From: CAZBUK01 sp964495085
GTDB lineage: Bacteria > Bacteroidota > Ignavibacteria > T3Sed10-11
Assembly: GCA_964495085.1 (NCBI GenBank)
Contig: CAZBUK010000006.1
Coordinates: 8,672 to 72,671 of the forward strand
Reading direction: 5' to 3'
DNA length: 64,000 bases
Shown: positions 36,261 through 43,716 of the stretch, piece after piece
How positions within the stretch are numbered: the stretch's first letter is position 1
Layout of the letters: every line of letters starts with the position of its first letter
Made by a program: the position numbers and the translations under genes
The notes under the pieces: model-generated
Databases searched by the model: none
Seen by the model: the letters and a program-made list of their open reading frames with translations, nothing else
Told to the model about the DNA's origin: nothing

Positions 36261-37262
36261 CTACGAGTATAGATCGTACATGATGTTGTAGGTAAGAAGC
36301 ACCGCAAGTTCCGAGAGCTTTTCGGTCTCGTCTCCCGGTTTGATCTTGAGCTTGTACGTTCTGCATACTCCCTCGATCTGAGAGAGGTGTTTCTTGATCT
36401 TTTCGCGGTCGGCATAGTAAATCCAGCTGCACACTTTATCTTCGAGCACCGGCGAATATTTATGAATAAACTTCCATGCATCGCGGTGCGCGTTCGAACG
36501 TCTTCCGTTGTACCGGAACAGCGATTTGATATCGTCGACATACCCGTAGAGATCGTCCGAGTCGGCGCGCGATTCGAGATTAATCTTATAATATTCGGCG
36601 ACGGTCATTCTGACGCGTTCGCTCGGCTCGTCCCGGTCCGTTCTCGTATTCGGCGGATCCTTTCTTCCGATCTCGCGCACGATCATATCGACGTATTCGA
36701 GCTTCTTGATCGCCGGGGTTTTCTGATACGCCCGCCGCCAGTTGGATCGGGGCGTAAGCCATACGGCGAAAGTCTCGGCCCAATCCTCGTCGGGATGTTT
36801 CTGCGCATAGTGCTCCGGAAGATGGCGGACGTGCCGCTTGCTCCAGGGATTATATATATAGTAATCGCGGTACACCTTTTTAAAGTTTCCGAAAATCCGC
36901 TGCCACTCGCGGTCGCGGTAGAGACGGTATGCATAATTGATCGCGTGGCCGATCTCGTGCCGCAGGCCCATCAGGATTTCGTTTTCGTTTTCGACGCCGC
37001 CGAAATTCAATTCATCCTCGATTTTGCGGAGCACGGGGGAGCCGAACCAGAAGGGAATTTCGATAGAAATGCTGCCGTCCACGCAACCCCATCCGGTACC
37101 GTAATAGTACTCGGGGCGGAAGCGAACGCCCTTGTTACGCAATTCGCTCGAAACTTTTCTGATGAGTTTGAGTATGAGGTTATCGAATTTCAGATCGAGG
37201 TCGCAGATCCGGGTTTCAAGGATCTTATACTTCTCCACCTCGCGGAGCAACCGCTTAGTCAT
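36261..37262 (-). CDS. Putative zinc metallopeptidase of unknown family
   Basis: This 333-residue cytoplasmic protein (no signal peptide or membrane helix) has a zincin motif HEIGHAINYAYRLY (HEIGH at 102-106) and, 50 residues on, HPDEDWAETFAVWLTP, whose Glu163 is a plausible third zinc ligand of gluzincin type. A tryptophan/tyrosine-rich loop and an HLPEHYAQ segment lie between them. The C-terminal third is helical and charged. I do not recognise a named family. It precedes asnS by 42 bp and may share its transcript. The metal-binding reading is strong; substrate and role are unknown. Confidence 0.75.
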   Translation of the reverse strand: MTKRLLREVEKYKILETRICDLDLKFDNLILKLIRKVSSELRNKGVRFRPEYYYGTGWGCVDGSISIEIPFWFGSPVLRKIEDELNFGGVENENEILMGLRHEIGHAINYAYRLYRDREWQRIFGNFKKVYRDYYIYNPWSKRHVRHLPEHYAQKHPDEDWAETFAVWLTPRSNWRRAYQKTPAIKKLEYVDMIVREIGRKDPPNTRTDRDEPSERVRMTVAEYYKINLESRADSDDLYGYVDDIKSLFRYNGRRSNAHRDAWKFIHKYSPVLEDKVCSWIYYADREKIKKHLSQIEGVCRTYKLKIKPGDETEKLSELAVLLTYNIMYDLYS

Positions 37263-37425
37263 CTAGATGATTTGCACTCCCTGTAATAGGCACTTCCCGA
37301 ATGGAATGGTAACAGACGAATCGGCCAGAAATTACTGAAAGATGATAATAAATGCAACTGAAAGAATTTGTCGGAATTCTACAAATTCCGGCGATACTGC
37401 GGTTTCGGTGGTGGGAACCGGAATG

Positions 37426-37620
37426 CTAGCGCTTGTCTTTCTCCTCCTTGATCTCTTCGAATTCCGCCTCCTTGATGACATCGGGGTCGACGGCCTTCTT
37501 CCGCCCGGTACGCCGTGTGCCGGATGAGACGGAATCGCCCCCGGTAAGTTCATGGACGAGCGATCTGATAAACCGGTAGAGCAGATAGCCGAGCGCCAGC
37601 CACACGATGATTCGCAGCAT
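37426..37620 (-). CDS. Small membrane-anchored protein of unknown function
   Basis: This 64-residue protein has one N-terminal membrane helix (about 3-18, IIVWLALGYLLYRFIRS) followed by a basic stretch (RRTGRKKAV) and an acidic, helical tail ending EEIKEEKDKR. It resembles DUF4834-type small proteins in layout only. It begins 3 bp after the deoxynucleoside kinase stop, so it is probably co-translated with the folB-folK-kinase genes. Confidence 0.65.
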   Translation of the reverse strand: MLRIIVWLALGYLLYRFIRSLVHELTGGDSVSSGTRRTGRKKAVDPDVIKEAEFEEIKEEKDKR

Positions 37621-37623
37621 GGG

Positions 37624-38331
37624 TTACCTCCCTTCTTTCTGCGCCTTCTGCAGAGGATTGTAATATTCGACCGGAGACCGGTTCTTCCGGATGATCTCCT
37701 GGTACAATTCTTCGAAATCCGCCTCCCGGTGAACGAAGTCCAGCTCCGTCGCTTTGACGATCAGGAGCGGCGCTTTACGATACCGGAAGAAAAAGTAGTT
37801 ATACGCTTCGTTCAGGTCCCTGATGTAATCTGCCGTGATATGTTTTTCGTAGGGACGCGCCCGGTGTTTGATGTTATCCATCAGACGATCGACGCTCGAT
37901 TGCAGATAGATCACCAGGTCGGGGGTCAGAATATTTTTCTCGATGACGCCCACGACCGTTTCATACAGCTTGAGCTCATCGTCCTGCAGATTCAGGTAGG
38001 CAAATATTTTATCCTTTTCGAAAATATAATCCGTGATCAGCACATCGTGAAAAAGGTCCGCTTGGAAGAGTTCCTGCTGCTGTCTATACCTGCTCAGGAG
38101 AAACGCCATTTGAGTCTGGAAGGAGAAACGTTCGGGATCTTCATAGAATCGTTCAAGGAAGGGATTTTCTTCGAACCGCTCCAGCACGATCCGCGCCGCG
38201 AACCGTTCCCCGAGCATCGTCGCGAGGCTCGTCTTTCCGGCTCCGATGACTCCTTCGATAGCGATATATCGAATATCGTTCCCGAGCGGAGCCTGCGGTC
38301 GTTTATCCTGTTTATCGTCGGGACTGGTCAA
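37624..38331 (-). CDS. Deoxynucleoside kinase
   Basis: This 235-residue dNK/dCK-family kinase has the P-loop GVIGAGKTS (about 28-36), substrate-binding Glu in ERFEENPFLERFYED, FLLSRYRQQQ, and the catalytic ITDYIFEKDKIFA where the family usually has DRS. An Arg-rich lid RARPYEKHI follows. It phosphorylates deoxynucleosides for salvage. The first 20 residues are polar, so a later start is possible. It lies 33 bp after folK and 3 bp before the small membrane protein gene. Nucleoside preference cannot be decided. Confidence 0.9.
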   Translation of the reverse strand: MTSPDDKQDKRPQAPLGNDIRYIAIEGVIGAGKTSLATMLGERFAARIVLERFEENPFLERFYEDPERFSFQTQMAFLLSRYRQQQELFQADLFHDVLITDYIFEKDKIFAYLNLQDDELKLYETVVGVIEKNILTPDLVIYLQSSVDRLMDNIKHRARPYEKHITADYIRDLNEAYNYFFFRYRKAPLLIVKATELDFVHREADFEELYQEIIRKNRSPVEYYNPLQKAQKEGR

Positions 38332-38364
38332 GATAACTCCTGGCTGTGGGTATTGATCCGGATC

Positions 38365-38877
38365 TCAGTGCATGCGAACGACCCAGTGAGTATCCTGACA
38401 TTCCTTTTTCAGTTGTGAGATACTTTTTTTATAGACCGGGTGAACGTATTCCGGACAGAGATCCATCAAGGGGTCGAGCATAAAGTTCCTTGTATGGAGA
38501 GCCGGATGCGGGATAATCAATTCTGATCCGTTCTGAACAATAGTATCATAAAATAATATATCCAAATCAAGTACCCGTGGTTTCTTGTGGGAATGCGGCG
38601 GTCTTCCGGCTTCTCGTTCGATTTCGCGGCAGACTTGGAGAAGCGATTCGGGGGATAACACGGTAATCACCTCGACGACCATGTTCAGAAAGGGAGTCCT
38701 GCTCGCAAGCGCGACCGGCTTTGAAGCGTACAAGTGAGACAGTCTCCCGATGCGGCAGTACGCAGCCCTGCTGAGACGGCGAATACCGAAGGCGAGGAAT
38801 ATCTGCCGGTCGCCTCTGTTCGATCCGAGTCCGATGAAGGCGGTATGTTCATCCTGCCGTTTTCTAAGATCGTTCAC
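38365..38877 (-). CDS. folK: 2-amino-4-hydroxy-6-hydroxymethyldihydropteridine pyrophosphokinase
   Basis: This 170-residue HPPK has GLGSNRGDRQIFL (about 17-29), ASKPVALASRTPFLNMVVEV, and the catalytic metal loop RVLDLDILFYD, followed by IIPHPALHTRNFML. It transfers pyrophosphate from ATP to the pterin in folate synthesis. Its start overlaps the folB stop by 14 bases, linking two successive steps of the pathway. Confidence 0.95.
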   Translation of the reverse strand: MNDLRKRQDEHTAFIGLGSNRGDRQIFLAFGIRRLSRAAYCRIGRLSHLYASKPVALASRTPFLNMVVEVITVLSPESLLQVCREIEREAGRPPHSHKKPRVLDLDILFYDTIVQNGSELIIPHPALHTRNFMLDPLMDLCPEYVHPVYKKSISQLKKECQDTHWVVRMH

Positions 38878-39244
38878 GCACGACCTCCACTTCTACTGCA
38901 TCAATGACTCCCTTTACGGGCGGGTTATTTTTCCTGACGCGTACGACGATCTTTTCGGTTTTACCGAACCGGGCAAGTATGCCGTCCGCTATATTATAGG
39001 CGAGGGATTCCACCAGGAAGTATTTCTTCCCCTGCACGAGATCTTTCATGACTGCATAGACCTGTTCATAGTCGACGGTCCGGTCGAGCGAATCCGCATG
39101 CGCGGCCTCACTGAAATCGCAGTACAGGTCGAGATCGACTTCGAACCGTCCTCCGAGATTTTGTTCGTCCTTGAACACGCCGTGGTAGGCATAAAAAACT
39201 GCGTTCTTGAGTCGAATGATATTCAGCTCGGGCATGCGGGGCAA
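38864..39244 (-). CDS. folB: Dihydroneopterin aldolase
   Basis: This 126-residue FolB has AVFYAYHGVFKDEQNLGGRFEVDLDL (about 14-40), a C-terminal catalytic Lys region (VVRVRKNNPPVKG) and the conserved Tyr/Glu of the family (SLDRTVDYEQVY). It cleaves dihydroneopterin to the FolK substrate. It is the first gene of folB-folK-dNK, with a near-perfect promoter just upstream. Confidence 0.94.
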   Translation of the reverse strand: MPRMPELNIIRLKNAVFYAYHGVFKDEQNLGGRFEVDLDLYCDFSEAAHADSLDRTVDYEQVYAVMKDLVQGKKYFLVESLAYNIADGILARFGKTEKIVVRVRKNNPPVKGVIDAVEVEVVRERS

Positions 39245-39274
39245 GATTTTTAGAATATGTTAAAAACTTTAAAA

Positions 39275-39303
39275 AATATATAAAATCGCAATCCTATTGT
39301 CAA
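39275..39303 (-). promoter_or_regulatory. Sigma-70-type promoter of folB
   Basis: -35 TTGACA (39303-39298), a 17-bp spacer and -10 TATATT (39280-39275) predict a start near 39268, about 25 nt before the folB ATG. The region is very AT-rich. Its presence here also argues against the first Met codon at 39297 being the pncA start. Confidence 0.85.
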
Positions 39304-39416
39304 ATACGATATTTGAGCCGGGATCGTCTAACCGTAGCGGTGAATTGAACCGGAATTCCAATATGCATATCTTTGTTTTGAATAATGTATCGGAAACGGA
39401 TTCGAGCGTATTTCAT

Positions 39417-39998
39417 ATGACAATGAACATAGATACAGAGCGTGATGCTCTCATCGTCGTCGACGTTCAGAACGATTTCTGTCCGGGCGGCGCTCTCGCC
39501 GTACCGGAAGGCGACCTCGTCGTGGCTCCGCTGAACCGAATGCTAGACGGAAGCTGGAAAATAACCATTGCCACGCGCGATTGGCACCCGGACAATCATA
39601 TCTCATTCAAATCGCGCGGGGGCATATGGCCCGCGCACTGTATAGCCGGGACGGATGGAGCTGCTTTCCACGCGGCACTTCGCACAGATAAGGTAAACCT
39701 GATCGTATCGAAAGCGGACCGGCCGGATCTGGAGGCATATTCGGGCTTTGAGGGGACGGGACTGAGCGGGAAGCTGAAAAAAGTAGGAAGCGAACGCCTT
39801 TTCATAGGCGGACTCGCGACCGACTACTGCGTGAAGAATACCGTGATCGACGGACTGACTAACGGATTCGAGGTCTACGTTTTCGAGGATGCGGTCCGCG
39901 GCGTTAATGTCGAACCTGAAGATTCGGCTTACGCGCTTCGCGAAATGCAGGATAAAGGGGCGAAACTGATCCGGACCACCGATTTGACATTCGGCTGA
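39417..39998 (+). CDS. pncA: Nicotinamidase
   Basis: This roughly 193-residue isochorismatase-fold amidase deaminates nicotinamide to nicotinate for NAD recycling. The catalytic Asp is in VVDVQNDFCPGG (Asp16), and the metal-binding site appears as Asp, His and His in TRDWHPDNHISF. The nucleophilic Cys lies in GGLATDYCVKNTVIDGL. A Lys precedes it (RTDKVNLIVSKADRPD). I choose the start at MTMNID (39417; 39423 is equally possible) because the upstream in-frame sequence is not family-like and crosses the folB promoter. A tRNA promoter overlaps its last codons. Confidence 0.9.
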   Translation: MTMNIDTERDALIVVDVQNDFCPGGALAVPEGDLVVAPLNRMLDGSWKITIATRDWHPDNHISFKSRGGIWPAHCIAGTDGAAFHAALRTDKVNLIVSKADRPDLEAYSGFEGTGLSGKLKKVGSERLFIGGLATDYCVKNTVIDGLTNGFEVYVFEDAVRGVNVEPEDSAYALREMQDKGAKLIRTTDLTFG

Positions 39999-40012
39999 AA
40001 TATCTTTATCTT
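39984..40012 (+). promoter_or_regulatory. Promoter of the tRNA-fMet gene
   Basis: -35 TTGACA (39984-39989), a 17-bp spacer and -10 TATCTT (40007-40012) place the start near 40019, a few bases before the tRNA. The -35 box lies inside the end of pncA. Confidence 0.65.
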
Positions 40013-40024
40013 TATAGTCTAAAT

Positions 40025-40097
<73 letters not shown>

Positions 40098-40113
40098 CAA
40101 CGGTTTGAAAGAA

Positions 40114-40144
40114 AAGGCTTCCGGATATTCCGGAGGCCTTTTTT
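40114..40144 (+). terminator. Terminator after tRNA-fMet
   Basis: AAGGCTTCCGGA (40114-40125) and TCCGGAGGCCTT (40129-40140) form a 12-bp stem with one G-T pair and a 3-nt loop, followed by TTTT. It ends the tRNA transcript. Confidence 0.9.
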
Positions 40145-40190
40145 GCTTGAGCTCAATACGCCAAGGTTGAGATGTCATTATTCTCTTGAT

Positions 40191-40664
40191 TTATTGATTG
40201 ACAGGATGTTTCGAGGGCTTTACGAGATTTTTATTGTAGACCCTCTTGAATTCGAGACTGGTTCTACCGAAGTTGATAAGTAAACCATCGGCGATGTCGT
40301 ATGCTTCGAGATAATTAATGGCTTGGGCTTTATGGACATCCTCCAACATCTCAATCGCTTTCAATTCCACCATTACCTTGTCCTCCACGTAGAAATCCAC
40401 TCTTCTTGTTCCGATAGGCCGATCCCGGTAACTCAATTCCATTTCTTTTTCTCGCTCGAAACCAAGTCCCTGGTATTCAAACTCGATCGCCAATGCCCGC
40501 TGGTAGATGACTTCCTGGAATCCATTTCCCAGCGTTCGATGGACCTGCATGGCACAGCCAATGATCTTGTGTGTTAATGCGTTAATGTCCTGGACTCGAT
40601 CTACAGGATCTTCAGGATTTTCAGGATGTACAGGATTATTTGTGTGGTCAAGTAAATTCATCAT
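40191..40664 (-). CDS. GxxExxY family protein, PD-(D/E)XK nuclease-like
   Basis: This 157-residue protein has the family motif GFQEVIY (Gly48, Glu51, Tyr54) preceded by HKIIGCAMQVHRTLG. A nuclease-like core follows, with Asp90 (RRVDFYV) and Glu100/Lys102 (VMVELKA), the PD-(D/E)XK pattern, then QAINYLEAYDIADGLLINFG. The function is unknown for the family (TIGR04256/PF13366). Residues about 8-25 (NNPVHPENPEDPVDRVQ) are encoded by copies of a CAGGAT-containing repeat that also fills the adjacent non-coding DNA. That suggests gene and repeats travel or evolve together. It stands alone in an accessory island between tRNA-fMet and pgm. Confidence 0.85.
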   Translation of the reverse strand: MMNLLDHTNNPVHPENPEDPVDRVQDINALTHKIIGCAMQVHRTLGNGFQEVIYQRALAIEFEYQGLGFEREKEMELSYRDRPIGTRRVDFYVEDKVMVELKAIEMLEDVHKAQAINYLEAYDIADGLLINFGRTSLEFKRVYNKNLVKPSKHPVNQ

Positions 40665-40678
40665 AGTACCAATTATTT

Positions 40679-41157
40679 AATCCCTTCAATCATGTCCGGA
40701 CGTTTTCGAATCCTGTCCGTCCGGTAACGCCTTGTACACGATTTTTAAGATTTGCAGGATGTACAGGATTATCTGATTTGGTTATNNNNNNNNNNNNNNN
40801 NNNNNNNNNNNNNNNNNNNNNNNNNNNNNNNNNNNNNNNNNNNNNNNNNNNNNNNNNNNNNNNNNNNNNNNNNNNNNNNNNNNNNGACTTCTTTTCATCC
40901 TGTCAATCTCGCAATCCCTTCAATCGTGTTCAGACTTCTTCTCATCAATGTCTTGTACACGATTTTTAAGATTTGCAGGATGTACAGGATTATCTGATTT
41001 GGTTATAAAATCCACAATCCTGTCAATCTCGCAATCCCTTCAATCGTGTTCAGACTTCTTCTCATCCTGTCAATCTCGCAATCCCTTCAATCGTGTTCAG
41101 ACTTCTTTTCACCCTGCCAATCTCGCAATCACTTACATCGTGTGTGGACGTCTCCTC
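40679..41157. repeat. Tandem and interspersed repeat block (47-bp unit plus CAGGAT units)
   Basis: A 47-bp unit beginning ATCCTGTCAATCTCGCAATC is found at 40897-40943, 41017-41063 and 41064-41110. A diverged copy lies at 41111-41157 and a partial one near 40680. A second unit of about 55 bp, from CTTGTACACG to GGTTAT, occurs at 40731-40785 and 40952-41006. Inside it the 18-mer CAGGATGTACAGGATTAT (40755-40772 and 40976-40993) is identical to 40622-40639 within the GxxExxY gene. The last 47-bp copy overlaps the pgm stop codon. No spacers of CRISPR type are present. Confidence 0.9.
40786..40885. other. Assembly gap (100 N)
   Basis: Exactly 100 N lie between two copies of repeat sequence. This is a scaffold gap of conventional length where the assembler could not resolve the tandem repeats. 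The true length and any missing repeat copies are unknown. Confidence 0.99.
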
Positions 41158-42808
41158 ATCCTCCCGCCTTCCTGAACGCTTCCCCCACAATCTCCTGCGC
41201 CTCCGTCTGAATTTGCTTCAGGTGATCCGAACCGAGGAAACTCTCGGCGTATATTTTGTATACGTCCTCCGTTCCCGATGGCCTCGCTGCGAACCAGCCG
41301 TTCTGGGCAACGACTTTCAATCCGCCGATCTTTGCATTATTCCACGGCGCTCGGGTCAGCTTGGCGAGAATCTTCTCCCCTGCTAGTTCACCGGCAGTCA
41401 CCATTTCGGGCGAGAGGTTCGCAAGAGCTTTCTTTTGTGCCGGGTCGGCAGGCGCATCAATTCGTTCATATAGGGGCGATCCGAACCTGTTCTCAATCAT
41501 CGAGTAAAGCTTCCCGGGATCCTTTCCCGTCACCGCGGTGATTTCCGCAGCCAGAAGATTCATGATGAATCCATCCTTGTCGGTTGTCCACACGCTTCCG
41601 TTATGACGCAGGAACGAAGCCCCCGCGCTTTCCTCTCCTCCGAATCCGAATGACCCTGCCAGGAGTCCGTCGACAAACCATTTAAAACCGACCGGCACTT
41701 CGGCAACTTTTCTCCCCAGGCCCTCCGATACTTTGTCGATCATCGAGCTCGAGACCAGCGTCTTTCCCACCGCTGCCTGCTCGCTCCATCCGGTACGCGT
41801 GCTGAAGAGATAATGTACCGCAACCGACAGATAGTGGTTCGGATTCATGAGACCCCGGCTCTTCGTCACGATCCCATGACGGTCGAAATCCGGATCGTTC
41901 CCGAACGAGATATCAAATCTGTCCTTTAAATCGATCAGACCCGCCATCGCATATGGAGAAGAACAGTCCATCCGTATCTTCCCGTCTTTATCGAGCGTCA
42001 TAAATGAAAAGGTGGGATCGATCGCTTCATTGACGATCTCGATGTTGAGTCCGTACCGATCGGCGATAGGCGCCCAAAAAGCGATTCCGGACCCTCCGAG
42101 CGGATCGGTTCCGATGCGCAAACCTGACGAAGCGATCGATTGCATGTCGACGATATTCCGTAGATCATCGACGTAGGGAGTCACGTAATCATACTCCATT
42201 ACGAACGACGATTTCAACGCATTTGCGAGAGCGGTTCGTTTAATTTTCCGCAAACCGTCTTTGAGGTACCCGTTGGCCAGTTCCTGAATGACTTTCGTTG
42301 CGTCGGTATCGGCCGGACCGCCGGTCGGCGGATTATATTTGATGCCCCCGTCTTCAGGAGGATTGTGAGACGGCGTTATGACTATGCCGTCAGCGGGAGC
42401 GCCGGAATTTTTGCCGCTATGGGTGAGGATCGCATGAGATATGACCGGAGTCGGGGTATATCCCCGTCCCGACTGGATATACACGGTTACTTCGTTTGCC
42501 GCAAGTACCTCGATAACCGTTATCCATGCCGGCTCCGAAAGCGCGTGCGTGTCTATGCCGAGAAATAACGGACCCCTCACGTCGTTCTTCTTCCTGACAT
42601 CGCAGATCGCCTGCGCTATCGCGAGAATGTGATCTTCGGTGAAGGTAGATTTCAAGGATGAACCCCGGTGGCCGGAAGTGCCGAACGATACCAGTTGTTC
42701 CTTATTTTCGGGGTCCGGTTTATTTATATAATATGCAGCGACCAGTCTTGGTATATTGGGTAATACCTCGCGCGGAGCCGGCTGCCCGGCTAATCGGTGC
42801 AATGACAC
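41156..42808 (-). CDS. pgm: Phosphoglucomutase (alpha-D-glucose-specific)
   Basis: This 550-residue phosphohexomutase of the E. coli Pgm type has the active-site serine loop ITPSHNPPEDGGIKYNPPTGG. Metal-binding aspartates are in SFGNDPDFDRHG, the sugar loop is GEESAGASF, and the C-terminal phosphate-binding loop is RPSGTEDVYKIYAESF. It interconverts glucose-1- and glucose-6-phosphate. I choose GTG at 42808, which follows GGGAGG by five bases and gives the usual start SLHRLAGQ and length; an in-frame upstream extension of 17 residues is not family-like. Its stop codon lies in the last copy of the 47-bp repeat. Confidence 0.94.
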   Translation of the reverse strand: MSLHRLAGQPAPREVLPNIPRLVAAYYINKPDPENKEQLVSFGTSGHRGSSLKSTFTEDHILAIAQAICDVRKKNDVRGPLFLGIDTHALSEPAWITVIEVLAANEVTVYIQSGRGYTPTPVISHAILTHSGKNSGAPADGIVITPSHNPPEDGGIKYNPPTGGPADTDATKVIQELANGYLKDGLRKIKRTALANALKSSFVMEYDYVTPYVDDLRNIVDMQSIASSGLRIGTDPLGGSGIAFWAPIADRYGLNIEIVNEAIDPTFSFMTLDKDGKIRMDCSSPYAMAGLIDLKDRFDISFGNDPDFDRHGIVTKSRGLMNPNHYLSVAVHYLFSTRTGWSEQAAVGKTLVSSSMIDKVSEGLGRKVAEVPVGFKWFVDGLLAGSFGFGGEESAGASFLRHNGSVWTTDKDGFIMNLLAAEITAVTGKDPGKLYSMIENRFGSPLYERIDAPADPAQKKALANLSPEMVTAGELAGEKILAKLTRAPWNNAKIGGLKVVAQNGWFAARPSGTEDVYKIYAESFLGSDHLKQIQTEAQEIVGEAFRKAGG

Positions 42809-42935
42809 GATAACCTCCCGGAATAATTCATATGTAAAAAAACTTTTGATAGGAAACAAACGTCACGATCGATTACAAGCCGCTCTGTAATTTTCTTCAC
42901 ACGGGACTTCATTTCAGGTGCACTCACCGGCGGGT

Positions 42936-43265
42936 TTATAGTTCATGCCGAAAATGCGGCGATGGACTTCCGCAATTCCAGCAGTCGGTAAACTGTCCGC
43001 CGATCCTTTCTCCGCACCCGGCGCAGCGCCAGTCATATTCCGCTTCTCGGGGTTCCGATGATATCGAATCGACAATCTGACTCGCTTCTTCGGTCCGGTC
43101 ATCGTCGAGGATCCAGAGTTCGATCCAGCACTCGGTAGGCGGTATACTCCCCATCACCGAATGAAGGTTTTCATTTCTCACCGTAGTATATATGCCCCGC
43201 AATTCGAGCATATTTTTATAGTGATAAACGATCGATGCATTTTGAGAGCTGAATATCTTTACCAT
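42936..43265 (-). CDS. DUF2007-type protein with C-terminal zinc ribbon
   Basis: This 109-residue protein has an N-terminal DUF2007 domain (about 1-70: MVKIFSSQNASIVYHYKNMLE, LRGIYTTVRNE, WILDDDRTEEASQIVDSI). A zinc ribbon of CAGCG and CWNCG pairs (about 84-102) follows. DUF2007 proteins are small putative signalling or PII-like modules of unknown role. The frame continues upstream without a stop to about 43496, with a GTG at 43436 that would add 57 residues. I prefer the ATG at 43265 because it matches the family start, but the extension looks rather protein-like and could be real. Confidence 0.7.
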   Translation of the reverse strand: MVKIFSSQNASIVYHYKNMLELRGIYTTVRNENLHSVMGSIPPTECWIELWILDDDRTEEASQIVDSISSEPREAEYDWRCAGCGERIGGQFTDCWNCGSPSPHFRHEL

Positions 43266-43652
43266 GAGGATCGCGCGTAACCGCCCTCCTGCCCATTGGA
43301 ATGCTAAACGACGGAAATCTCTCAACCTGGACGGTGAGTTCCCGTATCTTTCGAAGAGATTGCCGCCAAGTTCAGATATGCAGCCGCGACCGAACGGAGA
43401 AACTCGAACTATTGGTGCATTACCTTCGTCGATCACTCGCCGAAATACAATATCTTGGAATTCGGCCTCAATTTCAAACCCCGTACTGCTCGCCCGTCAG
43501 GGTATGCATTACCTCAACCGGAGTATAACGCTAATTCCGTGTAATAAAAAAAAATCCTCTCCCTGTGGAATCTCTCATTAAATAACCATCGGCATATACA
43601 GTACACCTCGAACATTCAGCGGGTACACGATTTACCCATTTTCCCCGAAAAC
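43266..43652. other. Intergenic region upstream of ffh
   Basis: Apart from the possible 5' extension of the DUF2007 gene (to 43436 or beyond) I see no gene. In particular, no 4.5S/SRP RNA GGAAG-type apical loop was found here. A run of nine A at 43546-43554 has no hairpin beside it. Confidence 0.5.
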
Positions 43653-43681
43653 TTGCTCTATTTAAACGGTTTTTGTATATT
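43653..43681 (+). promoter_or_regulatory. Sigma-70-type promoter of the ffh operon
   Basis: -35 TTGCTC (43653-43658), a 17-bp spacer and -10 TATATT (43676-43681) predict a start near 43688, about 29 nt before the ffh ATG. Confidence 0.75.
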
Positions 43682-43716
43682 GTTTAGTTTTAGAAAACAG
43701 TCCGGATTAATATCCA

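Noticed and set aside
39297..39416. Longer pncA start at 39297
   Set aside because: The extra residues do not match nicotinamidases, and the first codon overlaps the -35 box of the folB promoter.
40679..41157. CRISPR array
   Set aside because: The 47-bp units are directly adjacent with no unique spacers, and no cas genes are present.
43266..43716. 4.5S/SRP RNA gene near ffh
   Set aside because: No GGAAG-containing apical loop or matching long hairpin was found on either strand here.
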